The notes under the pieces are model-generated. The model was not told the DNA's origin. It worked only from the letters and a program-made list of their open reading frames with translations, and made no database searches. The position numbers and the translations under genes were made by a program. A DNA stretch of 23,769 nt from CAZDBA01 sp964503615 (GTDB lineage: Bacteria > Planctomycetota > Planctomycetia > Pirellulales > Pirellulaceae). Shown here piece after piece: positions 1-7,835 of the stretch; position 1 is the first letter of the stretch, and each line of letters opens with the position of its first letter. The stretch spans positions 1 through 23,769 of the forward strand of contig CAZDBA010000073.1 in the NCBI GenBank assembly GCA_964503615.1, in the 5' to 3' direction.

Positions 1-1
1 C

Positions 2-28
2 TTCCTCACTAACGCGTCGGGTTTCCAA
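2..28. repeat. Intergenic repeat, copy 1, behind yaaA
   Basis: Bases 2-27 match 979-1004 at 23 of 26 positions, and the three differences are all transitions. The core is CGCGTCGGGTTTCC. It lies 12 bp beyond the yaaA stop on the minus strand, and the second copy lies just beyond the stop of the next minus-strand gene. From memory, the reverse complement (CCCGACGCGTCAGCGAGG-like) is a very common intergenic motif in Rhodopirellula-type genomes. The outer part of this copy is cut off by the window edge, so a flanking stem cannot be checked here. Confidence 0.6.
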
Positions 29-39
29 GCTTGTTGCTA

Positions 40-813
40 CTACGATTGGTCTCGAAGAAAAACTGGTTTGGTTTCTGTTGATTCGTCGGGGCTGAAACGA
101 TACCCCATTCCTTTAAACTGCTTTAGTTTTTTGGGGTCGGTGATTTTTTTTCGAATCACCCAGCCGCTCATGGAACCACGCGCCTTTTTTGCAAAGAACG
201 AAATGATCTTGTATTTGCCATTCTTCTTGTCCTTAAACACCGGCGCGATCACATCTCCGTCCAGTAAATCGATTTGAACCGATTTGAAGTATTCGTTGGA
301 GGCGAGATTCAAAAGCACCTTGTCCTTGTTCGCTTTGAGTTGTTTGTTTAGGTGCTTTGTGATTGAGGTTCCCCAAAAATCGTAAAGGTTAGCACCTTGT
401 TCGTTTTTAAGTTTCGTGCCCATCTCCAAGCGGTAGGGTTGCATTAAATCGAGCGGGCGCAGGGCACCGTACAGGCCAGAAAGAATGCGTAGGTGGTTCT
501 GAGCGAACTCGAAATCTGACTCGCTAAATGTGTTTGCTTCCATGCCCACATAAACGTCACCTTTGAACGCTAACAAACTTTGTCGAGCGTTCTTCTTGGT
601 TGCTTTGCGATTCCAATCAGCGTATCGATTTACGTTCAGCTCAGCCAGTTTGTCACTAATGCTCATCAGCTGGCCAATTTGTTTGGGCGAATACTTGGTC
701 AAAACGTCGATCAGTTCAGCACTGCGATCCGCGAACAGCGGTTGGGTATGCTTTTTGATGCTCGAAGGCGTTTCGTAGTCCAGCGTCTTTGCCGGAGAGA
801 TTACAGTCAACAT
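40..813 (-). CDS. yaaA: YaaA family peroxide stress protein (DUF328/UPF0246)
   Basis: This 257-residue protein has the usual length of the YaaA family. It begins with the family start MLTVISPAKTLDYE, carries the conserved block LSGLYGALRPLDLMQPYRLE at residues 111-130, and has NLASNEYFKS at 169-178. In E. coli YaaA is a cytoplasmic protein that limits intracellular iron and protects DNA and proteins during hydrogen peroxide stress; its fold is described as DNA-binding. The gene ends in two tandem TAG stops (40-42 and 37-39). It is separated by about 200 bp from the GNAT gene upstream, so it probably has its own promoter. A mobile-type repeat follows the stop. The family call is secure; regulation by peroxide here is an assumption. 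Confidence 0.95.
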   Translation of the reverse strand: MLTVISPAKTLDYETPSSIKKHTQPLFADRSAELIDVLTKYSPKQIGQLMSISDKLAELNVNRYADWNRKATKKNARQSLLAFKGDVYVGMEANTFSESDFEFAQNHLRILSGLYGALRPLDLMQPYRLEMGTKLKNEQGANLYDFWGTSITKHLNKQLKANKDKVLLNLASNEYFKSVQIDLLDGDVIAPVFKDKKNGKYKIISFFAKKARGSMSGWVIRKKITDPKKLKQFKGMGYRFSPDESTETKPVFLRDQS

Positions 814-963
814 GGTTTTGTTTTACTTGCGAAAGGTGATCGTGCTGATCTGAAGTGTAAGCCGGTAGAAAAAGATGTTCAACGCGATTTCGCGTGGTCG
901 TGGTTCTCCGGTACTCACTTTTGAGGCGAAAGTGTTTGAAATGGTAAACTGTAGCACAGGGTT

Positions 964-1015
964 GCAATCGCAGGGCGTTTCCTCGCTGACGTGTCGGGTT
1001 TCCAGTTGCGATTGC
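964..1015. repeat. Intergenic repeat, copy 2, framed by a 9-bp inverted repeat
   Basis: The core at 979-1004 repeats bases 2-27. It is enclosed by perfect 9-bp arms: GCAATCGCA at 964-972 and TGCGATTGC at 1007-1015. The right arm reaches the last base of the GNAT stop codon. On the minus strand a transcript would fold this into a hairpin with a 34-nt loop directly after the stop, so it may act as a 3' end or RNA-stabilising element. The frame of inverted arms also fits a small non-autonomous repeat unit. Confidence 0.6.
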
Positions 1016-1443
1016 TAAAGGCGTTTTTCCATCCGAATGTGTTGGAGCGTGACTTCTTCGAAGTACTCACCAACAGTTTGGTATTCCAAACCCTCGTAGA
1101 ACTTTTGGGCGGTTTTGCGCGCGTGGCAAAAGATCTTTTCACCCCCGCAGGCCAAAATGTGTTGATGGCAGTATTCCATCAACCGTTTTCCAAAACCTTG
1201 GCGTTGAAAATTGGAGTCTACGGCGACTTGTCTGGCTTGAAACCAACCATCGTTGCTTTGGACCAATATACAGCAAGCGCAGATTTGATCATCGATGGTA
1301 CCTACTAGATGCATATAAGTGGATTCGGAAGCGAGTTGTTCCGGCGTGAATTGCAATCCCAGTGGCTTTCTCAAAATCCGGTCACGTAGGTCAACCGCAG
1401 AATGATATTGCTCACTACCATGCTCAACAATCAAAAACTCCAT
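1015..1443 (-). CDS. GNAT family N-acetyltransferase
   Basis: The 142-residue product has a single GNAT fold. The acetyl-CoA-binding motif A is clear: a beta strand ending ARQVAVDSNF followed by the pyrophosphate loop QRQGFGKRLM. The later segment FCHARKTAQKFYEGLEYQTVGEYFEEV matches motif B and the final strand in which small-molecule or ElaA-like acetyltransferases end. The substrate cannot be told. An ATG 21 bp upstream (1464) is possible, but the start at 1443 is preferred because GAGAG lies at good spacing before it and the domain begins at once (MEFLIVEHG). It follows the POT transporter gene by 25 bp on the same strand, so the two are probably co-transcribed, and a hairpin-forming repeat adjoins its stop. 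Confidence 0.85.
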   Translation of the reverse strand: MEFLIVEHGSEQYHSAVDLRDRILRKPLGLQFTPEQLASESTYMHLVGTIDDQICACCILVQSNDGWFQARQVAVDSNFQRQGFGKRLMEYCHQHILACGGEKIFCHARKTAQKFYEGLEYQTVGEYFEEVTLQHIRMEKRL

Positions 1444-1468
1444 GTTGCTCTCTTTTGTTGTCAAAAGC

Positions 1469-3325
1469 TTAATGGATCCCGTGCATCTTTCGCTTGATCA
1501 TTCCGTTCAGGCACCAGACAACAATTCCTGCGACGATAGGGATCGCCGTAAAGATAAGGAAGAACGTTGCCAGTCCGTATTTTTCGGAAATCGTATCGAT
1601 GTAACTTCCGGTCCACCCGGCAAGGTAGTTAGCAATCGCAGTCGCCCCGAACCAAATTCCGAACATCAATCCAACCAACTTGAGCGGTGCCAACTTACTA
1701 ACGTAGGACAATCCAACTGGTGAAATGCAAAGTTCACCCAACGTGTGTAACAGGTAAGCCAAAACCAACCACCAGATACTTACCGAAGCAGTTTTCGCTC
1801 CCTCTTGGATCTCCATACTTCCAATCGCAAGAACTCCGAATCCCATTCCGAGAAGAATTAAACCCAAACCGAACTTGATCGGTGCCGAAGGGTTTAGTTT
1901 GCTTTCCCAGATTCGACTGAAGAGGGGAGCGAAAGCGATGATGAAGAACGAGTTGAGAATTCCGAACCATGAGGCGGGGATTTCTGTCTCGTTTTGTTTT
2001 TCTTTGATGACCGTTGCTTTAAAGTCGGTCTCGAATTTCTCAGCCTCTTCCGGAGTCAAATAGCGAAGCTTCCCACTTCCTTTCTTATTCTCAAGGTCAA
2101 CCAGGATGATTTCCTGATTTTCCTCAAAGCTTAAATCGGAAAGAATGACTTTGGTGAGCGTCTTTGGCGGAGGCTCTTTGGCTTCTTCTTTTTCCGCGCC
2201 TTCTTCGTCTTTCTCACCTTCGTTTTCTTTCTTTTTCTCGTCTCCTTCGCCTTTTTCGACTTCTGCGGCAGCAGGATTGTCAAAAGTGACTTCGTAAGAT
2301 CGCATGTTGTACTCTTTGTACAGCATCCAGATCGCAATCCCCCAAATGATCACAAAGCTGATTGAAATCGCGATATTGGAGAGCGGGATTTGACCAAACG
2401 TATTCGAAACGAGTTTGATCAAAACGTATGTGACCACCGCGAGCGGAACCACTGTTAGCAAGGTGTTTGACCAAAAGAAAATCGAAGCCGCGCTGCCGCT
2501 TAGCGACCGCCCCGTGTAATCCTTCGCGAAAATGGTCATCGAACCGCCCGCTTGCTCGAACGCCCACCAGAAGAAAATAGTGAAGAAGGACAGCAGTCCG
2601 ATGACGATCAAGCGATCTTTTACAACGGCTGGGTCTTCTTCAGTCTCGTTAGCTGCTTTCGCAGCTGCCTCGGCGGCCGCCTTCTTTGCCGCCGTAACCC
2701 GTTTGCCCAGTTCACCAAAGATCGATTGTCCCAATTGGAACATGATCATTCCCAGCAACATGAAAATGCCAGCCAGTCCAAAACCAAAACTCCATCCGAC
2801 TTTTTCACCCGTGTAGCCGCAAAGCAAGATTCCAAGAAAAGCACCTGCGTTGATCCCCATATAGAAAATCGTGTAAGCGGCATCCTTCTTTTTGCCTTCG
2901 TTTTCGTAAAGCTGTCCCACGATTGATGAGATGTTTGGCTTAAAGAATCCATTACCAAAGATTAGTAGTCCTAATCCCGCATAAAACATGGGCTTCGTTT
3001 CCAAAGCTAATGCACCATGGCCCAGCGTCATCAAAAGTGCACCAAACAAAACTGCATTTCGATATCCCAGCAATTTGTCAGCTACGATCCCGCCAAGGAT
3101 CGGAGTCAGGTAAACCAAACCGGTATAGATCGCATACAGTTTTAATGCGTCGTCACGTTCCCAAGCCCAACCGCCCGCAGCGGCTTCGCTAACCAGGAAC
3201 AAGACCAAAAGCGCTCGCATTCCGTAGTAACTAAACCGTTCCCACATCTCGGTAAAGAACAAAAGAAAAAGTCCGGGCTTGTGACCAAAAACTTGTTTTT
3301 CCAGGGAAGCGATGTCAGTTGCCAT
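1469..3325 (-). CDS. POT/PTR2 family proton-dependent oligopeptide transporter
   Basis: This is a 618-residue inner-membrane protein of the major facilitator superfamily, POT branch, which imports di- and tripeptides with protons. Helix 1 carries the signature E26-MWERFSYYGMRALLVLFL (the ExxER motif for proton coupling). The PTR2 signature FYMGINAGAFLG lies near residue 155, and GGIVADKLLGYR is the loop 2-3 motif. It is longer than typical bacterial members (about 500 residues). The difference is a hydrophilic insert of roughly 110 residues between helices in the C-terminal half, containing a Lys/Glu-rich stretch (for example GEGDEKKKENEGEKDEEG). The likely substrate is short peptides by family. 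It is divergent from the exporter operon, and the GNAT gene follows it closely. Confidence 0.93.
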   Translation of the reverse strand: MATDIASLEKQVFGHKPGLFLLFFTEMWERFSYYGMRALLVLFLVSEAAAGGWAWERDDALKLYAIYTGLVYLTPILGGIVADKLLGYRNAVLFGALLMTLGHGALALETKPMFYAGLGLLIFGNGFFKPNISSIVGQLYENEGKKKDAAYTIFYMGINAGAFLGILLCGYTGEKVGWSFGFGLAGIFMLLGMIMFQLGQSIFGELGKRVTAAKKAAAEAAAKAANETEEDPAVVKDRLIVIGLLSFFTIFFWWAFEQAGGSMTIFAKDYTGRSLSGSAASIFFWSNTLLTVVPLAVVTYVLIKLVSNTFGQIPLSNIAISISFVIIWGIAIWMLYKEYNMRSYEVTFDNPAAAEVEKGEGDEKKKENEGEKDEEGAEKEEAKEPPPKTLTKVILSDLSFEENQEIILVDLENKKGSGKLRYLTPEEAEKFETDFKATVIKEKQNETEIPASWFGILNSFFIIAFAPLFSRIWESKLNPSAPIKFGLGLILLGMGFGVLAIGSMEIQEGAKTASVSIWWLVLAYLLHTLGELCISPVGLSYVSKLAPLKLVGLMFGIWFGATAIANYLAGWTGSYIDTISEKYGLATFFLIFTAIPIVAGIVVWCLNGMIKRKMHGIH

Positions 3326-3797
3326 AGTTCACGAATTACCAGAAATTGTGTAGAAGTGCGCTCTAATCTGAGCCGCACAGGAAGCCAAGAATCTATCCCA
3401 GTTTCAGTCAATAAACAAGTCTCGGAATTGAGCCGATGAAGCAGATTTATGCCTTTGCAGGGCCAAGATCTGACGATCGGAAACTGGATCAAAGGTAGAG
3501 ATCGAAGTGGTCAATATGAACGTGGCTCACATATCATTTTATGGCAGGCTCAAGAGTGACGAATTAACGAGCCCGAATTTTCAATGCACCTTGGTGCGAT
3601 TCGCAAAAATGGAGGTGCTATCAAGGCTGGCAAAGGCTGAGGATTGTTCGTAATCCCCGATGGCCATTAGTTCAGAACATGCCGTAGAGCCGTTAGATCA
3701 TCAATTGTTTCACACAAACAAACGATACAAAGCAAACGGCCCAAACAATCGGGCAATCGCACGACTACCCCCAACAGTTACAAAAGGCCTGATTCAA
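3326..3797. other. Divergent intergenic region between the transporter and exporter operon
   Basis: About 470 bp separate the minus-strand POT gene from the probable start of the plus-strand exporter operon, so promoters for both should lie here. I see no convincing gene; the open frame beginning at 3660 is treated as non-coding upstream of 3798. One feature stands out: the perfect inverted repeat TTGTTT-CACAC-AAACAA at 3705-3721, 77 bp before the operon's first start codon, which has the size of a regulator-binding site. No sigma-70 box can be assigned with confidence. Confidence 0.4.
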
Positions 3798-5120
3798 ATG
3801 CCAGTCCTAAAATCTGCTCAACTGCCACTTTTGATGTTTCTTTGCGTTAGTCTCTTTGCCGGCTGTTGCGCAACGAGAAAGAGCGCCCCGCCTACCTGTT
3901 GTGCGAGCGTAGCAAAACCTGCCAGTAGGGCGGTTCCAAATGAAGGTTCTACAATTGTCACCAGCCAATTTTCGCAAATTGGAGAGTACGTTTCCACTAA
4001 GTTAATTACGGGCGATGATGCGATCGGGCAAACTGGCTTTTTAACACTTGAGGAAACGATCTGCATTGCCGCAGAGAACTCGGCCAAAGCAAATTTGCTC
4101 GAATCTCAACTTGTTAAACTTAACCAATCACCCGTCGACGGATTTGAGAAGCCACAATGTCGTGAAACGCTCAACCGATCGATTCGATCTCAAATTATCG
4201 AAGAGCGTAACCGCACCGCTTCGTTGGCGGCGCAGCTGTTTTTGGGGTTGGTCGAAATTGACCTGCAAAGAACTTTGCTGGTCGAATCGCAAGAGCGGCT
4301 TTCCAAAATCAAAGCAACGATAGAAGAGGCAAAAGACGAAGGGTTCGCGACTGCCAATCCCAGAGCTTTGTTGGCCAAGCAATCGGTGCTTGTCGCGGAA
4401 AAAGAATCGACTTTGCATTACAACGACCAAAAAATCCGAGCTCAGCTTGCCGCTTTGCTTGACGCAGATCCTACTGTCCAACTGGAAGTCTCGTACGATC
4501 TTCGCCCGGCGCCGCACTACGTCGACATTCCCACTGAACAAGCTACGGCTCTATCGACTCGGGCTGAACTAGTTGAACTGCAATATATGCTCGCAAACTG
4601 GAACGAGTGTACTACCGATCTAGGTAATTCGATTTTGGCTTTGGCCGACCCTCGTATGCAAGTTCAACTGGCAAAGATTCGCCAAGTCGTGGAACGATCC
4701 TGGCTTTGGTTCTTTCTAGGCCCAAAAGAAGAAGAACAGCGAGATCCGTGTGAAGAAAGCCAAGTCAGAGAACAGACACAGCAGTATTTTGAGAACAGCC
4801 GCGCTGCAGTCTTCTTGAGTATTAAACTTGCGGCTTTGGATATGCAAAATTCGTTTGAGCAGATGGTAATCTCCGACGACGAAATCAAAAGGCTGGAACA
4901 ACGTGTCGAACAGATATCTGCCAGCCGAGACATCGACGCGACACAAGCCTACATAGATCTTCAAGAAAACTGGTACCAAACGTTGTTAGCCCGGTCAGAG
5001 AGAATCTCCAACGCCATCAAATATGAGTCGGCCCAAGTCCGGTTGGCCGAAGCGACGGGAGAGTTGGCACAATTGTGCGGTTTTGGGGAAAATTTTGGGA
5101 ATGATTGCAGTTGCCGATAG
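3798..5120 (+). CDS. Outer membrane factor-like (TolC-type) lipoprotein of an ABC exporter
   Basis: I place the start at the ATG at 3798, not the in-frame ATG at 3660, because it opens a perfect lipoprotein signal: MPVLKSAQLP, a hydrophobic core, and the lipobox LFAGC with Cys23. The 440-residue product is mostly alpha-helical with long amphipathic, Glu/Gln/Leu/Ala-rich segments. The C-terminal helix pair (DATQAYIDLQENWYQTLLAR...) resembles TolC/OEP repeats. Outer membrane factors form the trimeric exit duct for tripartite pumps, and many are lipoproteins. It is the first gene of a five-gene operon with a DevB-like adaptor 95 bp downstream. Sequence identity to classical TolC is low by eye, and a Cys-rich patch follows the lipobox, so the OMF assignment rests partly on context. 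Confidence 0.7.
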   Translation: MPVLKSAQLPLLMFLCVSLFAGCCATRKSAPPTCCASVAKPASRAVPNEGSTIVTSQFSQIGEYVSTKLITGDDAIGQTGFLTLEETICIAAENSAKANLLESQLVKLNQSPVDGFEKPQCRETLNRSIRSQIIEERNRTASLAAQLFLGLVEIDLQRTLLVESQERLSKIKATIEEAKDEGFATANPRALLAKQSVLVAEKESTLHYNDQKIRAQLAALLDADPTVQLEVSYDLRPAPHYVDIPTEQATALSTRAELVELQYMLANWNECTTDLGNSILALADPRMQVQLAKIRQVVERSWLWFFLGPKEEEQRDPCEESQVREQTQQYFENSRAAVFLSIKLAALDMQNSFEQMVISDDEIKRLEQRVEQISASRDIDATQAYIDLQENWYQTLLARSERISNAIKYESAQVRLAEATGELAQLCGFGENFGNDCSCR

Positions 5121-5215
5121 AATTTTTTATCAGCTGCATGTTAAACTGGAGTAATTAGGCGGGCGAGTAGGAAAGATCGTGCCGCCCAGTTCCAGGCCTT
5201 AAAAATAAGATTCTC

Positions 5216-6589
5216 ATGAACTCAGCAAGCTGGATTTTCATATCCCTCATTATTGCGGCTGCGTGTGCCTACGGGGGGTACAAGTATGGCGACTCGATCG
5301 GCCAATCGGGCGAAGCTGATATGTCGGCCAGCGAGGAAGAAAAAGCTTCGGTCCTCGACAAAATCGTTGGGCAAGGAAATCTCCAACCGGCCAGAGGAAC
5401 GATCAATATCGTGGCCCCTCCCGGTGAACGGATTGAGAAACTTCTGGTCAAGCTAGGTGATGAAGTCAAAAAGGACGATGAGCTTGGTATTTTGGCAAGT
5501 CAAAAAGTTCGCCAGCTTGAATTGGATTTGGCTAAGGCACAACAGAAGGATGCCGTAAAAAAGGCCGAAATGCTAACCAAAGCCAACAGAATAAAAGCGA
5601 AAACGGCCACGATTGCCAGTGGCGAAGTTCAAGAAGCGATCGCAAAAGTTGAAAATCAGGAAAGCACAATCATCGCACTTAAGAAGGGCGTTGCTTCAGC
5701 TGAAAAGATGCTGGGAAAGCTGGTTGGAATGCGAGCCAATCCGTTAACACGAGAGTTGGTTGGCGAGCCAGAAATCGAGACGCAGCAAGGTCTTGTCAAT
5801 AAACTTACCGCTCAACTGCAACAAGCTGAAGGCGAAGTTTTAATTGCCCAGCAAGCAATCAAACGGTCAACTGAGATGGCTGATGAACAAATGAAATTGG
5901 CCGAATTAAACGCGTCTGCACCAGGGCTGTCAGTACCAACAGAAACGTTAAACCTGGCAATCAAGGGCAAGCAGATGGCTTTGGATGCAACCACACTCAA
6001 ATCCCCCGTAAGTGGTCGTGTTTTGGATCTTGGCATCTACGAGGGGGACACTGTGATGAATCGCCCAATTATGTTGATTGCCGACACCAGTAAGATGATC
6101 TGCGTTGCCGAAATAACAGACACCCAGCTGAAAAACGTAAAGGTCGGCCAGGCGGTAACCATGATCAGTGATGCCTTTGAGAATTCGGAAATCAAGGGCG
6201 AGGTTATTGAGATTGGTAGCATGATCGCTCCACCGTCTATGAAAGACCCCAACCCGTTTGCAGCGGTCGATCGCAAAACAGGCAGCGTTAAGATTGCGAT
6301 CGATTCGGAGCACTGCCCAGAAGCAGGTCAATTCGTGAATCTTCAGGTTGAAGTATGCATCACTACGGGTGACGCGAAAAAAGCCGAGAAGAAGAAGGTT
6401 GATTCAAAGCCCTCGGACGAGAAGACTGCCCCCAAAAGTTCTAACAAGCCGAAGGTACCTGCAGAAAAGATGGAACCTGAAACCGATGTGTTGAAACCTG
6501 CTCCAGACGCACCCAAAACTGAAGGTCCGATTTTGAAAGAAGAGGATTCGAGTAGCCAATCCGATCCGATTCTCGAATTGTCTAACTAA
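5216..6589 (+). CDS. DevB-like HlyD/membrane-fusion adaptor protein
   Basis: This 457-residue periplasmic adaptor links the inner-membrane ABC transporter to the outer membrane factor. Residues 5-20 form an N-terminal membrane anchor. Residues 52-95 are the first half of a biotinyl-lipoyl domain (GQGNLQPARGTINIVAPPGE). Residues about 98-255 form an alpha-helical hairpin rich in Lys, Glu, Gln and Ala. The second lipoyl half is LKSPVSGRVLDLGIYEGDTV, followed by the beta-barrel segment MLIADTSKMICVAEITDTQL and GEVIEIGSMI. The run ADTSKM..VAEI.DT...V..GQ is typical of cyanobacterial DevB. The last 70 or so residues are an unusual Lys/Pro/Glu/Ser-rich tail without predicted fold. It sits between the OMF-like gene and the DevC-like permeases. 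Confidence 0.88.
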   Translation: MNSASWIFISLIIAAACAYGGYKYGDSIGQSGEADMSASEEEKASVLDKIVGQGNLQPARGTINIVAPPGERIEKLLVKLGDEVKKDDELGILASQKVRQLELDLAKAQQKDAVKKAEMLTKANRIKAKTATIASGEVQEAIAKVENQESTIIALKKGVASAEKMLGKLVGMRANPLTRELVGEPEIETQQGLVNKLTAQLQQAEGEVLIAQQAIKRSTEMADEQMKLAELNASAPGLSVPTETLNLAIKGKQMALDATTLKSPVSGRVLDLGIYEGDTVMNRPIMLIADTSKMICVAEITDTQLKNVKVGQAVTMISDAFENSEIKGEVIEIGSMIAPPSMKDPNPFAAVDRKTGSVKIAIDSEHCPEAGQFVNLQVEVCITTGDAKKAEKKKVDSKPSDEKTAPKSSNKPKVPAEKMEPETDVLKPAPDAPKTEGPILKEEDSSSQSDPILELSN

Positions 6590-6647
6590 CACGTTTTGTT
6601 TGAAGCCCAAGTCGCTTTTGTAAACGCTAACATCGCCCGAGTTCCCG

Positions 6648-7826
6648 ATGCGAACGCCACTTTCGATATACAACTTGCTGGAAGGTGGATGGCGGACAGT
6701 CCTTTCCATCGTCGGGATTGGAATCGCTATTCTGTTGATGTTTATGCAACTGGGATTTCTCGGGGCCGTGCGTACCACAGCGGTGGTTGTTTACGATCAT
6801 TTGGATTTTGATCTCGTCGTCCGCTCCAAGGACTATTACTTTCTTTGCGATGGAAGGAAATTCGATCGAGATCGGTTGTTCGCAATCGAATCGATGGAAG
6901 GCGTCGCCTCCACCGAACCGTTTCATGCGACACTTGGCAAATGGTCGTTTCCAGAAGAAAACGTCCAGCGTGGTATCTTTATTCTCGGAGTTGCGCCTTC
7001 GGGGTCCGCTTTTTCAGATCCCGAAATCGGAAAGCGCGTGAATTTGTTGGCGCTGGATCGGCATGCTCTGATGGATACGAAATCAAGTAATAGCTTTCTC
7101 GGTTCACAGGGCGACAACGGATTTACACAAGAAGACCACGTCGACAAAAGTATACATTTTGAGCTGAACGACAAACGCTTTGAGTTGTCCGGCTTGTTTA
7201 CGCTGGGTGCCGGGCTTGCCGCCGACGGGGCAGTGATTCTAAGTGAAGAGGGCTTTGCGCGAGTCATGCCCGGTTACGGTGCAGATGACATAACGGTAGG
7301 GCTGGTTAAGCTGAAAGCATCCGCCGATCCAGAGAAAACACGTGACAGAATACAAAAGACGCTGGGAGAGCAGGGGATCCAGGATATCGAAGTCCTGACC
7401 AAGGACGAGATTCGAGATCATGAAAAAGAGCATTGGATTTCTGGTACCCCTGTTGGCTTCATCTTTTTTGCCGGTGTTGTGGTGGCGTTCATCGTCGGCT
7501 CAATCATTGTCTACATCGTTTTATCGTCGGACGTGACTCGGCAAATCGGCGAATACGCCACTCTGAAAGCGATGGGGTACAGAAATGGTTACCTGGCCAG
7601 AGTGGTTTTGGAGCAAGCGATTCTCATGGCGGTCTGTGCTTATGTTGGCGCCGCCCTTGTCGCGTTCGTCGTGTACTACTTTGTGTCTGATGCGACCAAT
7701 CTGCCGATTCGGATGGATTGGGTTCGACTGGCGACCGTTTTGGTGGCTTCGTTGACCATGTGTTGTGTTTCAGGGATTTTGGCAATTCAAAAACTAAGAA
7801 AAGCCGACCCGGCGGATCTATTCTAG
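6648..7826 (+). CDS. DevC-like ABC transporter permease 1 (FtsX/MacB type)
   Basis: This 392-residue permease has the four-helix MacB/DevC topology: one helix near residues 15-36 with the DevC-like stretch LSIVGIGIAILLMFMQLGF, a periplasmic domain of about 220 residues, and three C-terminal helices from about residue 262. The cytoplasmic coupling motif QIGEYATLKAMGY lies between C-terminal helices 1 and 2. It should pair with the downstream permease to form the membrane part of a mechanotransmission-type exporter driven by the DevA-like ATPase. The stop codon TAG (7824-7826) overlaps an AGGAGG ribosome-binding site for the next gene, which implies translational coupling. The start at 6648 fits the family N-terminus; the 58 bp before it are non-coding. 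Confidence 0.9.
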   Translation: MRTPLSIYNLLEGGWRTVLSIVGIGIAILLMFMQLGFLGAVRTTAVVVYDHLDFDLVVRSKDYYFLCDGRKFDRDRLFAIESMEGVASTEPFHATLGKWSFPEENVQRGIFILGVAPSGSAFSDPEIGKRVNLLALDRHALMDTKSSNSFLGSQGDNGFTQEDHVDKSIHFELNDKRFELSGLFTLGAGLAADGAVILSEEGFARVMPGYGADDITVGLVKLKASADPEKTRDRIQKTLGEQGIQDIEVLTKDEIRDHEKEHWISGTPVGFIFFAGVVVAFIVGSIIVYIVLSSDVTRQIGEYATLKAMGYRNGYLARVVLEQAILMAVCAYVGAALVAFVVYYFVSDATNLPIRMDWVRLATVLVASLTMCCVSGILAIQKLRKADPADLF

Positions 7827-7830
7827 GAGG
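7825..7830 (+). promoter_or_regulatory. Strong Shine-Dalgarno site of permease 2
   Basis: A full AGGAGG lies 5 bp before the ATG at 7836 and overlaps the stop codon of permease 1. It is one of the clearest ribosome-binding sites in the window; most genes here have weak ones. It supports the chosen start and balanced expression of the two permeases. Confidence 0.8.
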
Positions 7831-7835
7831 CCGAC

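Noticed and set aside
3660..3797. 46 extra N-terminal residues on the OMF-like protein
   Set aside because: The internal ATG at 3798 opens a textbook lipoprotein signal peptide; a hydrophilic extension before it would spoil export.
5121..5215. GGCGG/CCGCC pairing in the spacer between the OMF-like and DevB-like genes, considered as a terminator
   Set aside because: Only 5 bp with a long loop and no T-tract; the genes form one functional operon.
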